Positions 1-9,504 of a stretch of 64,000 nucleotides of DNA are shown here, piece after piece. The stretch spans positions 1 to 64,000 of the forward strand of contig CALKZY010000016.1 in assembly GCA_938002965.1 (NCBI GenBank), given 5' to 3'. A model generated the notes under the pieces. It worked only from the letters and a program-made list of their open reading frames with translations, had not been told where the DNA came from and did not search any database. The number at the start of each line of letters is the position of its first letter. The stretch's first letter is position 1. The position numbers were made by a program, and so were the translations under genes. Source of the stretch: an uncultured Acidimicrobiales bacterium (GTDB taxonomy: Bacteria > Actinomycetota > Acidimicrobiia > Acidimicrobiales > SZUA-35).

Positions 1-56
1 GCGTTCTCGAAAAATTGCTGTGAGCCCCGGTTAGGTCGACCACAGTACAGAGTCAC

Positions 57-140
57 GTCGGAGTGGCGGAATTGGCAGACGCGCTAGCTTGAGGGGCTAG
101 TGCCCGTAAGGGCGTGGGGGTTCAAGTCCCCCCTCCGACA
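57..140 (+). tRNA. tRNA-Leu (GAG anticodon)
   Basis: The acceptor arm pairs GTCGGAG (57-63) with CTCCGAC (133-139), with discriminator A140. The anticodon stem is CTAGC/GCTAG (84-88, 96-100) around the loop TTGAGGG, giving GAG at 91-93. A long variable arm and the TTCAAGTC T-loop complete a class II tRNA-Leu. CCA is not encoded. The 3' end of the gene is reused as an integration target (see the repeats at 118-141 and 9640-9663). Confidence 0.96.
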
Positions 141-141
141 C
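118..141 (+). repeat. attL-like 24-bp direct repeat in tRNA-Leu 3' end
   Basis: These 24 bases, ending GTCCCCCCTCCGACAC, are repeated exactly at 9640-9663. They span the T-arm and acceptor end of the tRNA, the usual crossover segment of tyrosine integrases, so the tRNA gene stays intact at this end. Confidence 0.8.
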
Positions 142-1045
142 GTTGGGAACTGGCTACCGCCTGAGGACGCCAGTTGCCCCTCAGGGACACTGGATACCAC
201 GTTTCTTAAGGGGTGTCGGACGGGTGACTTGAATCTGACGTCCTTTTCTCGCCGGCGTGAAGTCGTTGATTTTTGGCGGGTCTTGGGTGGTAGGGGTGTC
301 GTTTGCTAATGGATTTGCAAATGTCAACCTACACCGAGGGGCTGAGACGCCCTTGAGATCGGAGTTTTGGCGTATCGCTCGGTTGGCGCATCCGGTGAGT
401 TATGTCGTCGGCTGTAGCGGAGACCGGGTTGCTGTCGTGGCGGATGTGGGCATAGACGTTCTTGGCCGGTGGCGCATCGTTGAGATGGCGATTTGGGATC
501 AGGATGCGCTCGATCTGGTGGAGCTGGCCTTTCTCACCATCAATGCCGATGGCACGGGGGCTGATCGGCTTCATCGCTGTGTCGGGCCCAGTCGATTACC
601 GGTTCGACGGTGAGAACGCCCGCTGAGTTCTCTTGGGAAGGCGACGACGATGGCAGTATGGTTTTGGGCGGTGGTCATGCTCGGATGAGCGCCGGCGGTT
701 AGCTTGTCGACCGGATCTTCTTTCATCTCGGGGATGACTTGTCGTTTCGGGCTTGCCGTTCGGTTTCGGGGTGAGTTTGCATTCATGATCTTGGATCGGC
801 CCGTCGTTGAGCCGGTAGTGGAGCCGTTGACGAACGTTGGATAGCTGGTATGCGAATCCGTTGGTGTGGGGGCGGGTCCGCCTGGCCTGCTTGTGGAAGA
901 CGGGCCGCACGCCAGGCTGGTGGAGCAAGGTGGCGTCAGCAACCTGTACGAAGCTTGGCAACAGGGCACATGCGCCGACACAGGCGCAGGAACGGTGGGA
1001 TAGGCGGCGGCGACCCCAGCTTCGATGTACTAGTATGACGAACCA
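142..1045. other. 904-bp stretch without a confident gene, island left end
   Basis: The left end holds the sequence 155-202 that resembles 9583-9629, the motif AAGGGGTGTCG at 208-218, and two nonamers at 303-323 like those at the right end. Open frames of 80-200 codons exist on the minus strand (for example 329-574) but shift between frames and match no family I recognise. They may be remains of a recombination gene, but nothing proves it. Confidence 0.5.
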
Positions 1046-2997
1046 GTGGGGCGAGACATTTTGAGTTTCTCCGAGCCCACGCCGGAACGGCGCCTGGGGC
1101 TTGGGGATCTGGCGGAACTGAACAGGCGGCATTCGACCGAAACCGAGGGGTCGACCGGCCCGGGTGAGCGTCCAATACCGACCGCGCCAAGCCCCACGCC
1201 ACAAGCCGAATCCCGCACAGACGCCGATACCGAACCGGCGTCGAATCGGGGGCGGCTCTACCTTGTGGTCACGGCGGCAACACTCGTTGCTGCGGCCGGG
1301 CTTGCCTACTTCTTTTGGTCGACGGCCGGGCGGGTGGATCTACGCTACAACGGCCAAGAGATCGCCAATGCTGAGGAGATGTTGGCTGATGCCGAGGCGC
1401 TGATGGCCGATACAGCGGCAGCCGACGGAGCTGATCCTTTCCTCGACGCCCGCTGTTTTTTCGCCCCCGAAAACCCACCCAGCAATACAAACCCCGTGGT
1501 GGTGTGCGGACCGGTTTGGCTCGGGGTCTCCCCGAGCAGTCAGCCGTGGCTGACGGTCCAAACCAGATACGACCTCGTCGATGACCAGGCCGTCGGGCGG
1601 ATTGAGGGGTTCGGTGGTACCGCCGAACTGGATCTCCGTTCCCTCGATCGTCCCGACGGTATCCGGCCCGCAGCACCGGGTACACCGGCGTATCCAGCTA
1701 CTGGCCCCCGGCTCCGCGATGGACGGCTGCTGGTCGACGTCGGCGTGATACTCGACGGTGCACTCGCCGCCTTCAACGACCACGTGTCCACGAACGACGA
1801 CCCGCTGATCAGTGCCCACCCCGACGCAATCTGTTTCCTGGTCCAGGGCCCCGACCTGGCCCCGAACCAGGCCACGGTCCGCCAAACCGGCAACGACGTG
1901 TGGTGCGGTCCTGGGCGCACCGTCGCCACCGGATCCTCCCAGGTGTGGCTTCCGATCAACATCAGTTACCAGCGGGGTCCCACCTTCGGATCGGTTCAAT
2001 TCGAAGAAGCGTCGGTGGGTTTCCTGGGCTTCCAAACCATCCCGGACGACGTGACGCTCGCCCGTCCTGACGGCGCAACACCGCCCGACGCCGCCGATCT
2101 CGACCGACCCCCAGTTCCCATCGACTTCGCAACGGTGGTCGACTATACCGTCGACACCGGCGGCCTGGCCGGTGGAGAGGGGTTGCTGGTCACCAGTGAC
2201 TATCGCATCAACTTCGACGCTCTGGTGCGTAGCGACCGGATCGGGTCGGGGGCACGCTCGTTCATCGCTCCGGACGGCCACGATCTTGTGGTCGCCGTTG
2301 TGTCTTCGCCCAGCCGTTTCCTCAACCCGCGGGGACGTTGGCGATCGACGGGGTGGAGCAGGCGCTTCCTCGTTGGGACGACGGCGAGGAAGGGGCCACG
2401 ATGGTGTTGGCGGTGCCGGATTCGGCTCGCACGGTGACCATGACGGTGGAGGACAACGGTCGGCCGCAGACAATATCCCTGCTCGACGGTTTGCTGGCTG
2501 ACGGCTACCCGCTGGCGTTCTACCGTGATGACGCCGATGTCGCTCAGCCGCTTAGCGTGCGGGTGGAGATGCCGGTCGGCGAAGCAGTGTTGGTGTCGGG
2601 GCAGCTGACGACGGCTCGGTGGTTCGCCAAAGACCAATCAAAGGAGTGGCTGCCCGCCGACACGTCGGAGCTGGTGGTCGACTTCGACAATTGGAACGTC
2701 GATCGCCCATTTCTCGACGTGCGTGTCGACGACGTGGTGGCCACCTTCACGTTGGAGGTCCCGGTCCCCAGTGTTGAGTCCGATGAGGAGGCCGAACCGG
2801 CCGGCGGGGTGGTAGCCACGTTCGACGATCTCCGTGAAGATCCGACTCGCCGACCTGATCGTGAAGGTCCGAGGTTCCGGGTACCGGCCACGCTGTCATC
2901 GGCGGTTCTGCGATTGGACGTCGAGGTCATGTTCACCGTCGATGGCCAGCAACAGACCGCCACGGTCGAGGAGCGGTTCGACGTGGTGTTGCCGTGA
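1046..2997 (+). pseudogene. Membrane-anchored secreted-type protein, toxin operon gene 1, frameshifted
   Basis: The reading frame from GTG 1046 encodes an acidic Pro-rich cytoplasmic stretch of about 70 residues, one transmembrane helix (about 71-91), then an outer domain. Two related segments each hold a Cys pair ending CGP (around residues 137-155 and 263-288), suggesting a duplicated disulfide-linked module. Near 2320-2335 the sensible frame moves by -1 and continues as a coherent beta-rich protein to 2997; without the shift the first frame ends in Arg/Trp-rich nonsense at 2437. No slippery heptamer is seen, so a one-base deletion or an assembly error is likeliest. The stop overlaps the next gene's GTG. 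I do not recognise the family; its place suggests an accessory of the downstream toxin protein. Confidence 0.7.
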
Positions 2998-3656
2998 CGG
3001 GCCGCCTGACCAACCATGTGCTGAGTGACGAGCCGCCACCACCGGCCCGGATGGTGGCCGGGGCTGCGTGTTGCGTGTCGGGCGCAGCGTTGGTGGTTCA
3101 CATTCTCACCGGCTCTCCGTTGTGGTTGGCGTTGGCCGGACTTGGGTTTGCTGCATCCCTGGCGGTGGTGGTGGTCACCGCCGGCGACGGATCGGCGCGG
3201 CGGGCACTCGCGGCGTTGGCTCGGCGAGGCGTGGTGGTCGGCGTGGTCGGCACCGCGGTTTACGACGCCTCACGATGGGTGCTGGTTCAAGTTGGAGGGT
3301 TGGAGTTGTCGCCTTTCGAGGCCTTTCCGTTGTTCGGTCAGGCGTTGCTGGGTCAGTCCCGGGAAGGGTTGTTGGTGACGGTTGCCGGTGTCGGCTATCA
3401 CGTGCTTAACGGGGTGGCCTTCGGTGTGGCTTACACTATCTGGTTCGGTCGACGGAGTTGGTGGTGGGGCATTGTGTTTGCCCTCGGGTTGGAAGCGTTC
3501 ATGTTGGCGCTGTATCCGGGGTGGCTTGATCCCCGATCTGTCGCGGAGTTGACGCAAGTGTCGATGGTCGGCCATTTTGCGTATGGAACCGCTCTTGGTT
3601 TGACCGCTACTCGGCTGCTGCCTAATGAACTCGCCAGTCGCCGATCCGATGGCTGA
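2994..3656 (+). CDS. Small polytopic membrane protein, toxin operon gene 2
   Basis: The GTG start at 2994 overlaps the previous stop (GTGA), so translation is probably coupled. The 220-residue product is almost entirely hydrophobic, with about five to six membrane helices (roughly 18-40, 42-63, 78-98, 122-150, 158-178 and 190-207) and short Arg-rich loops. Its last 32 bases overlap the start of the long toxin gene. No family is recognised. Strict co-arrangement with the toxin gene suggests a role in its assembly, insertion or export, which is inference. Confidence 0.8.
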   Translation: MTGRLTNHVLSDEPPPPARMVAGAACCVSGAALVVHILTGSPLWLALAGLGFAASLAVVVVTAGDGSARRALAALARRGVVVGVVGTAVYDASRWVLVQVGGLELSPFEAFPLFGQALLGQSREGLLVTVAGVGYHVLNGVAFGVAYTIWFGRRSWWWGIVFALGLEAFMLALYPGWLDPRSVAELTQVSMVGHFAYGTALGLTATRLLPNELASRRSDG

Positions 3657-6600
3657 TCCGATCACTCGCGCTGCTGAAGCCTTGTGGGTCACGGGCCCGC
3701 TGCGGGTACAGCGCCGTTTCCTGTCGATGAGGGGTGTGGCCGGCGATGGGCATCACCTTGCGTTGTTTCCGCCGTTGGCGGTTGTCGCCCCGATTGTGGT
3801 GGCGGTCGGCTACTTCTTGGCCGGTGGGTTCGGGCTTGGGTTCACCGAGGTGTTCTCTGAGTCTCTGCTGCTGATGGGAGCACTCATCGCTCTCGGCGCG
3901 TTCTCCGGGCAGCTCGGGCTGATCGGCTTGGTCGCCTTTGCCGTGGGCGACTTCTTGATCGGTCATCGCACGTGGACTGTGGATGTCGGGCTCGATTCGT
4001 CTCTCCTGGAGCAGCTGATCCGGGCTCGGGTGCCGTTGATCATTTCCTACCTGCTGTTGGCGGTGGCAGTAGTCGTCATCCCGCGTCTGGGTAAGAACAT
4101 CGCCCTCGGCATCGGGCAGTGGAAACGGGTGCCGACCGACCTGGCCTGGCTGGTGACAACCCCGGTGGTGATTATCGTCTCGTGGCTCGGGTTGCGGACG
4201 TGGGCCGCCATGGCCCCGACGTTGATGCGCCCCTATTTTGTGTGGCGGGGTGGGGCTCCCACGGTCGAGGCCATTCAGGTGTTTCAGGCGGAGACGTCGC
4301 AGCTAGTGGCCGCCGGGGTTGCGGCCACGGTGGCCCGCCAGGTTTTGAACGCGATGTTCATCTACCTTCCGTCGATGAAGGCCCGGTTGGTGGCGCTGGA
4401 AGGTCGGGGCCATCAACGGCTCCTGGCTCGGGCCGACGGTGCGCCTCTGGAGATCTCGCAGTCGGCCGGCGCCAGGCTTGTCTCCGATCTGGTCAGCGCC
4501 CTCACCGCGTCGTTGGTGATGGCCGGGATCCTTGAGACCCGGACTCTTTGGGTCACCACGTTCATCACCTTTCTGGTGGTGCGGCTCCTCCGAACCGGCA
4601 CGATCACCTTTGGTCTGCTCGAACGTTGGAAGTCGACGGCCGCTCGCATTCCGGTGGTGGTTCGACTCGGCTGCATGTGGCTGGGCGCTGCCCTCTATCG
4701 CACCCTGTTGACCAACGAGGCCATCGGCTCCTACACCGCCATGAGTTTTGTGGTGATCGGCGGCGTGGTTCTGGCGTTCTTCATCTTTCCCGGTCAACCA
4801 AGCGAGTCCTCCGAGGCCCGACCGTCCCCCGGTGGGCGCTGGTCGTTGGCCACACGGGGAGCCGCCGTGGTTGGGTTGGGCATCACTATGGCGTTGTTGC
4901 TCACGGGGTTCGACGCCGGTCCGGCTGCTGCCGACAACTGTTCGGTGTTCACCGACTGCTTCGGTCAGTCAGCAGCAGCATCAGAGGCGGCACTTGGCCT
5001 GACCGCCCTCGCCGCCCTGTCGTTGATCATCGACTTCATCGGGGGCCGAGGCTGGAACGGATTCACCGGCGCCGGGGTCTTTGGCGGAGGCGACTCCCGA
5101 CCGTGGGACCGAGCGCTCGGGCTAATCGACCTCGATCCTGGCTCGATCGACCTGAATCCGTTCAGCCCGTTGGACGGCGGCATCGGCTTCTTCGGCGACT
5201 TGTTCACATCGGTCCCAGACATCGGGGTGTGGTCGCTGCTCAACGGATCGAGCGGGTGGCTCAACGGGAGCGGAACCGCCGACATCAGCAGACACGTCGG
5301 CGGAGCAGTCAACCACTTCTTCGGCACCGACGTATTCGACGGCGACCGCTGGGGATCGTTCTTGAGCCAGCTCGGCGAGGGGGCGTTGGAGATCACCAGC
5401 CTGCAGCCGGCATCACCGGAGAACATCAGGTTGATGATGACCGACCCTGGCGAGCTGATGAGCCGCTACGGATCATTCGGGCTGGGGCTTTGGGACTTCG
5501 GGTCCGGAACCGCCCAATTCGTCTACGACGTGAGCTCACTGGCGCCTGCCTCGCCAGCCTGGGTGATAGAAGCCAACCGGTGGATGGCAACCGGGGAACA
5601 CCGGGGCTTTCAACTGGCTGGCCAGCTCGCCGCAGCCGGGGAGCAGTTGGAGAGCCTCAACCCGTCGTCGGCCGCGTTCTACCAGGAACTGGCCGAAGTC
5701 ATCCGCACGGGCTCGATCGCCGACCACGAGGGGGTGGCCGCAGCGGGGACGATGGCGGTGGCCCTGGTCGACTGGGAGACGTTCAAAGAAGACCCATCAC
5801 GTTGGTTCGGCCGCATGACCGGTGAGGCGCTACTCGAGATCGGCACCGCGGGCGCCGCCTCTGGAGTGGGTCTCACCGACAACGCAGCGGTCGCCGCCAC
5901 CAAACTTGACGAGTTGACCGACCCCGACGCCATTCGAGCGCTCGACAGTACGGCCTCGTCCAGCGGCAGCCCTTCATTGACATCGCCGTTCCGGGACTTG
6001 TTCGGCGACCGCTTTAGCGACCTGTTCGACGACTTCGACCCGTTCAACCTCAACCGACAAGGCAATGATTTCCCCCCGCCACCCTCATCGAGCACACTTC
6101 CACCACTGCGGCCTGACGGATCAGCTACCTCCCCACCACCAGGTTCCGGCGACCAAAGCCTGATTCCCGAATCGTCTGAAGACTTCGCCACCGTGCCCGA
6201 CCGATCCAGCCCCGATCCCGAGCCATCAGCAGGAGGGTCAGGCGCAGGGCGCGGCGACAACTCCGATGGAGGTGGGGGCGGCCGGGGCGACGGCGGTGGC
6301 AACGACGGCGACTCGCCACCCGGCGACGGTGTTCCTGACAGGCCCGGAGATAGTGCCGGTGACGGTCCAAGCGGCACCGAGCCTGTTCGAGACCCAGATC
6401 CGGAGGCTGTTGCCGATGGCACCCCGGAGAACATCACCGACCAGATGGACGACGCCACCGCACGAAGCTACTTGAGACAGAATGAAACCGCTGACGGCCT
6501 GGCAAAGCTTGGATATGAGGTGTATCACCAACCGACAAAGGGCATTCCGCCCGACCCAGGAAGGTTGACCCCCGACGACTTGGATGATCTCGGCCTCAGC

Positions 6601-6900
6601 CGAGATGCCGATCCCGATCTTCTCGTCAACGGAGAGGTGTTCGACGTCTACTCCCCCAGCGGGTCGAGACCGAGGAACATCTACGCTGTCATTCAGAAGA
6701 AGTTAGGCTCGCTGCAAGCCGACCGGTTCGTGATCAATTTGAATGACTCGACGGTGGACATCGACGAGTTGTCCGCGCAGTTCTCAGACCACCCGATGAA
6801 TCACGGCCTTGACAACGCAGGCCAAACAGTCGAAAACGAGCTCGAGGAAGTGATATTTGTGAGAGACGGCCAAGTCGCCGGCGGATGGGTGCGACCATGA
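3625..6900 (+). CDS. Polytopic membrane protein with C-terminal CdiA-type nuclease toxin domain
   Basis: The 1091-residue product has four parts. Residues about 45-435 form some ten to twelve membrane helices, reminiscent of channel-like VirB6/TrbL proteins. Residues 436-800 are a soluble Gly/Asp-rich region that would lie outside the membrane. Residues 810-930 are a Pro/Gly/Ser/Asp linker. Residues 940-1091 match the CdiA C-terminal (CdiA_C) fold known from contact-dependent inhibition tRNA nucleases: ENTA-like helix with E954, DPDLL at 996-1000, FDVYSPSG at 1006-1013, and QADRFVINL at 1031-1039. D998, D1007 and K1025/K1026 are plausible PD-(D/E)XK-type active-site residues. It is translationally coupled to the small gene at 6897. 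An N-terminal multi-helix domain in place of a TpsA, Rhs or WXG export module is unusual. Toxin assignment is good; delivery route is unknown. Confidence 0.85.
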   Translation: MNSPVADPMADPITRAAEALWVTGPLRVQRRFLSMRGVAGDGHHLALFPPLAVVAPIVVAVGYFLAGGFGLGFTEVFSESLLLMGALIALGAFSGQLGLIGLVAFAVGDFLIGHRTWTVDVGLDSSLLEQLIRARVPLIISYLLLAVAVVVIPRLGKNIALGIGQWKRVPTDLAWLVTTPVVIIVSWLGLRTWAAMAPTLMRPYFVWRGGAPTVEAIQVFQAETSQLVAAGVAATVARQVLNAMFIYLPSMKARLVALEGRGHQRLLARADGAPLEISQSAGARLVSDLVSALTASLVMAGILETRTLWVTTFITFLVVRLLRTGTITFGLLERWKSTAARIPVVVRLGCMWLGAALYRTLLTNEAIGSYTAMSFVVIGGVVLAFFIFPGQPSESSEARPSPGGRWSLATRGAAVVGLGITMALLLTGFDAGPAAADNCSVFTDCFGQSAAASEAALGLTALAALSLIIDFIGGRGWNGFTGAGVFGGGDSRPWDRALGLIDLDPGSIDLNPFSPLDGGIGFFGDLFTSVPDIGVWSLLNGSSGWLNGSGTADISRHVGGAVNHFFGTDVFDGDRWGSFLSQLGEGALEITSLQPASPENIRLMMTDPGELMSRYGSFGLGLWDFGSGTAQFVYDVSSLAPASPAWVIEANRWMATGEHRGFQLAGQLAAAGEQLESLNPSSAAFYQELAEVIRTGSIADHEGVAAAGTMAVALVDWETFKEDPSRWFGRMTGEALLEIGTAGAASGVGLTDNAAVAATKLDELTDPDAIRALDSTASSSGSPSLTSPFRDLFGDRFSDLFDDFDPFNLNRQGNDFPPPPSSSTLPPLRPDGSATSPPPGSGDQSLIPESSEDFATVPDRSSPDPEPSAGGSGAGRGDNSDGGGGGRGDGGGNDGDSPPGDGVPDRPGDSAGDGPSGTEPVRDPDPEAVADGTPENITDQMDDATARSYLRQNETADGLAKLGYEVYHQPTKGIPPDPGRLTPDDLDDLGLSRDADPDLLVNGEVFDVYSPSGSRPRNIYAVIQKKLGSLQADRFVINLNDSTVDIDELSAQFSDHPMNHGLDNAGQTVENELEEVIFVRDGQVAGGWVRP

Positions 6901-7370
6901 GCGGAACCGACGCCGATATCACCCTCAGCACCCCACTCAGCAACGAGGACCTGATGGGTCTGCTCCCGGTCACAGATCCCATCGAACATCCCAAGGGGTT
7001 TCTCACGGGCCGGCTCGTGGGAATGAACTCCGTTGTGTATGTGCACGATGCGTCCCCGCCCTACCCATGGATGGTTCGATTCGGTGTTGAATACAACCAC
7101 AGAGTTATCTTGAACCGCAAGTCGGGTGAGTGGAACGAGTCATTGGACGTCTTCAACGTATCCTTGCCTGCGGTGATAAAGGCATCGCACGGAGCAGGAT
7201 GGGCAACCTATTACGACTCGGTGATTCTCTTCTGGCACGAAAACTCCGTCACGCTAAATCAGGAGTATCCCTACGCGTCAATCGTGCTCAAGGCTCTCCG
7301 TGCCGAGGAGCTTGATGTGACGATGACCGTCGTCGGATATGACGACGGCTGGGCGGATGACGGTTCCTGA
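6897..7370 (+). CDS. Candidate immunity protein for the CdiA-type toxin
   Basis: ATG 6897 overlaps the toxin stop codon (ATGA), the classic place for the cognate immunity gene; an in-frame ATG at 6885 is possible but less compact. The 157-residue product is soluble, acidic and has no signal peptide, as expected of a cytoplasmic inhibitor. I do not recognise a named immunity family. Position directly after the toxin domain makes it the first candidate of three for neutralising the nuclease. Confidence 0.75.
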   Translation: MSGTDADITLSTPLSNEDLMGLLPVTDPIEHPKGFLTGRLVGMNSVVYVHDASPPYPWMVRFGVEYNHRVILNRKSGEWNESLDVFNVSLPAVIKASHGAGWATYYDSVILFWHENSVTLNQEYPYASIVLKALRAEELDVTMTVVGYDDGWADDGS

Positions 7371-7396
7371 ACCGTCAACGGGTGAAGGCGGAACCG

Positions 7397-8185
7397 ATGC
7401 GTAGCTATCAGCACAGAGTCGACGAGATGTATCTGCGGAGCGAGTTGGCTGGGCCCTGGTCGGAAGCGTTGGAGCATACCCGGCGGCAGTTGGTGGAAGG
7501 CTCAACGATCGAGTTCAATCTCACCACGGCTCTTGGCGTCTATTTCGAGGGGATTTGCTACGCGTGGGGTTTGGGCGACGACTACGCTCTGACGCAGTTG
7601 CGTGAACATTTCTCCCGCTTGGCCGATCACACTTTTGAGGAGTTTCCTGACAGCGACATTTATGGGCACAGCTCGTACTCGACGTTGGCCCGGGTTGGCG
7701 CCGTCGCCGACAAGTCGACCGTCATTCGTTACGCCGAAGTGCTGAACGGGCGGCGACGGCAACCGATCCGCGATCGTGATCCGCACGCCTATGGTCAGGA
7801 TTTGCTCGACGCGCTGGTGCACCTGATCCTCGGCCACGACGGCGCTGCCCACGCTGCATCGGTGCGGTTCTTCCAGCACCTGCACCACCCCCGGACTCCC
7901 CCGACCGTTCATGTCTTTGGCATGCCCCACGCCATTCAAGCCGTGGTCGCCGGCGACAGGGCCGCGCTCGACGACGCTGCGTCACTGACCATCGCTCACT
8001 TCGTCGAACAGGTCGGGCCGCTCCGAGGTCGCCCGTCCGGAGCCACCTCGCTGGTGTATCCAACGCTGTCGCTGATCAGTAGGGTTGGCGCGTGGCGGGG
8101 CATCCCGTGGCCCGACAGCCCCTATGTGCTTCGACTGGCCGAAACCGGTGCCGTCACGAGCAGCCTGGTGGGGGAGGGATCATGA
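7397..8185 (+). CDS. All-alpha protein, second immunity candidate
   Basis: ATG 7397 follows an AAGG-containing ribosome site; a GTG at 7382 is also in frame. The 262-residue product is predicted mostly helical, with many Leu, Ala and His residues and no membrane segment. The size, helix content and place behind a polymorphic toxin recall the Imm49 family of all-alpha immunity proteins, but I cannot confirm that from motifs. It overlaps the next gene by ATGA at 8182-8185, so the two are expressed together. Confidence 0.7.
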   Translation: MRSYQHRVDEMYLRSELAGPWSEALEHTRRQLVEGSTIEFNLTTALGVYFEGICYAWGLGDDYALTQLREHFSRLADHTFEEFPDSDIYGHSSYSTLARVGAVADKSTVIRYAEVLNGRRRQPIRDRDPHAYGQDLLDALVHLILGHDGAAHAASVRFFQHLHHPRTPPTVHVFGMPHAIQAVVAGDRAALDDAASLTIAHFVEQVGPLRGRPSGATSLVYPTLSLISRVGAWRGIPWPDSPYVLRLAETGAVTSSLVGEGS

Positions 8186-8835
8186 CCAGCCGACTTGAGC
8201 TTCGAGCCACGCACCTACAAGAGATCGCGCTTGAGCTGGCTCACCCGTCGCTGCCTTTGTCCGACCTTGATCCGGCCATCCGTCGAAGGCTTCCATCCGG
8301 AGTGGCCCAGAGGTGGAGTGACATTCAAGCGTTGGTGGCCAAAACCATCGGTGAGGAGCAGCCCGTCACCACCGACCCCGAGCTCTCCCAGTACGTGGCC
8401 GCGGTGACCCGTCAACGGTCCTACCTGTGGTGCACACTCACCCACGAAGCCGCTGACCAGGACCGGTTCCGTGCCGATCTGACCGACAACGTCGGCGGTG
8501 TAATCGGCGTGGAGTTGGCCGCCAATCTTGTCCGCAGACCGATGTCGGTTCTGGTGGCCGACGCTCACCCCTTCACCGGCTGGGCCGCCAACCACGAACT
8601 CCGAGTCATGATGGCTGCACTCGACCCAGAAGGCATACCGGCCCGACACGAACAGACCGTCGACCTCAACGGATTCCTCACGTGTATCCGCGCTGCGGTC
8701 GATCGAGGCTACGACTTGGTGACCATCTACGACGGAGCGTCTCAGACTCGCGCCAACGCGGCACAGGTGATAGCCGCGGCGTGGCCTGGGTCGGCCAAAC
8801 CATCGAATCGACCGCGGGATGTGAAGCACTTGTGA
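8182..8835 (+). CDS. Hypothetical soluble protein, third gene behind the toxin
   Basis: ATG 8182 overlaps the preceding stop and is preceded by GGGGGAGGG, a strong ribosome site. The 217-residue product has a helical N-terminal half and, from about residue 120, an alternating strand-helix pattern (for example MSVLVADAHPF, then VDRGYDLVTIYDGAS). No membrane segment or signal is seen and no family is recognised. Coupled expression with the gene at 7397 suggests the pair act as one unit, perhaps a second immunity or modulator module. Confidence 0.7.
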   Translation: MTSRLELRATHLQEIALELAHPSLPLSDLDPAIRRRLPSGVAQRWSDIQALVAKTIGEEQPVTTDPELSQYVAAVTRQRSYLWCTLTHEAADQDRFRADLTDNVGGVIGVELAANLVRRPMSVLVADAHPFTGWAANHELRVMMAALDPEGIPARHEQTVDLNGFLTCIRAAVDRGYDLVTIYDGASQTRANAAQVIAAAWPGSAKPSNRPRDVKHL

Positions 8836-8985
8836 GACAGACCGTCGCCTTGGATGGTCGGATCGCTATCCGAGACGCCGAGAGCGACAGCTTCTTCATG
8901 GGTGAAGATGTCCGGAGGTCGACAATACAGAAGCCTCCCTTTGCTGCCGTGTCAGGGTGACATGACAGAATGAGTCTGATCTCTT

Positions 8986-9315
8986 TTGCTGAACTTCCGG
9001 TCGAGCCACTTGAGGCGCCAGGTTGCACGTTCAGAAGTGGAGCTGGATGGCCTCCGCTGGAATCAGATTGCGGCTGCGCGAGATGCTGGAGCGTCGTGGG
9101 CGACGATTGGTGAAGCGCTTGGGGTGAGCCGTCAATCGGCGTGGGAGTATTTCACTCGCCGCGTTGGCGAAGACGAGGCCTTGGAGCTGGCAGTCGAAGA
9201 GAGCCTGGGCGGTACGGCGCCATCGCAGTCGCTGATCGACGCCGATGAGGATCGACCCACAGTTGGCTCAGCTGTACCTGGCGACGATCCGGCGAATCGC
9301 CAATCTGGTCGCTGA
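8986..9315 (+). CDS. Small helix-turn-helix protein, antitoxin-like
   Basis: The core RDAGASWATIGEALGVSRQS followed by AWEYF is a typical HTH segment of short actinobacterial DNA-binding proteins, preceded by a helix with an Arg-rich start. The start is uncertain: TTG 8986 is the first in-frame option, and ATG 8970 begins another frame, so the true N-terminus may be shifted. The 3' part overlaps the PIN relic at 9248, consistent with an antitoxin-toxin order. After about residue 90 the sequence may run past its original end. The 150 bases upstream hold no gene I can support. Confidence 0.55.
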   Translation: MLNFRSSHLRRQVARSEVELDGLRWNQIAAARDAGASWATIGEALGVSRQSAWEYFTRRVGEDEALELAVEESLGGTAPSQSLIDADEDRPTVGSAVPGDDPANRQSGR

Positions 9316-9491
9316 TCCGACGTCGGTCGTCGCTCGCGCCCGCGATGGTCAATGACGACTATCTGATCGCTCTTGCCCGTGAGCACGGTGTCGACTACAT
9401 CGTGACCGGAGACAAGGACTTACTCGAATGGTCTGAACAGCAACCACCCGTGATCGCGCCAGCAGCCGTCGAAGATCTACTGGGGGAGTAG
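9248..9491 (+). pseudogene. PIN-domain toxin remnant
   Basis: From 9248 the frame reads LAQLYLATIRRIANLVADP, then breaks near 9345-9352; the next frame (ATG 9345 to TAG 9491) reads NDDYLIALAREHGVDYIVTG followed by DKDLLEW and a short tail. This is the C-terminal half of a PIN_3-type ribonuclease (NDDY and TGDKD carry the late acidic residues). The N-terminal part with the first Asp is missing and there is one frameshift, so the gene is dead. It sits right before the island's right boundary. Confidence 0.75.
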
Positions 9492-9504
9492 AAGGGGTGT
9501 CGCG

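Noticed and set aside
257-613. 118-codon plus-strand frame after the tRNA
   Set aside because: It is antisense to another equally open frame, has no ribosome site and matches no family.
329-1204. Overlapping minus-strand frames as a possible integrase or transposase
   Set aside because: The frames shift repeatedly and no catalytic motif of any recombinase can be read, so I leave it as unassigned sequence.
2310-2340. Programmed ribosomal frameshift in toxin operon gene 1
   Set aside because: No X-XXY-YYZ slippery heptamer lies at the frame change.
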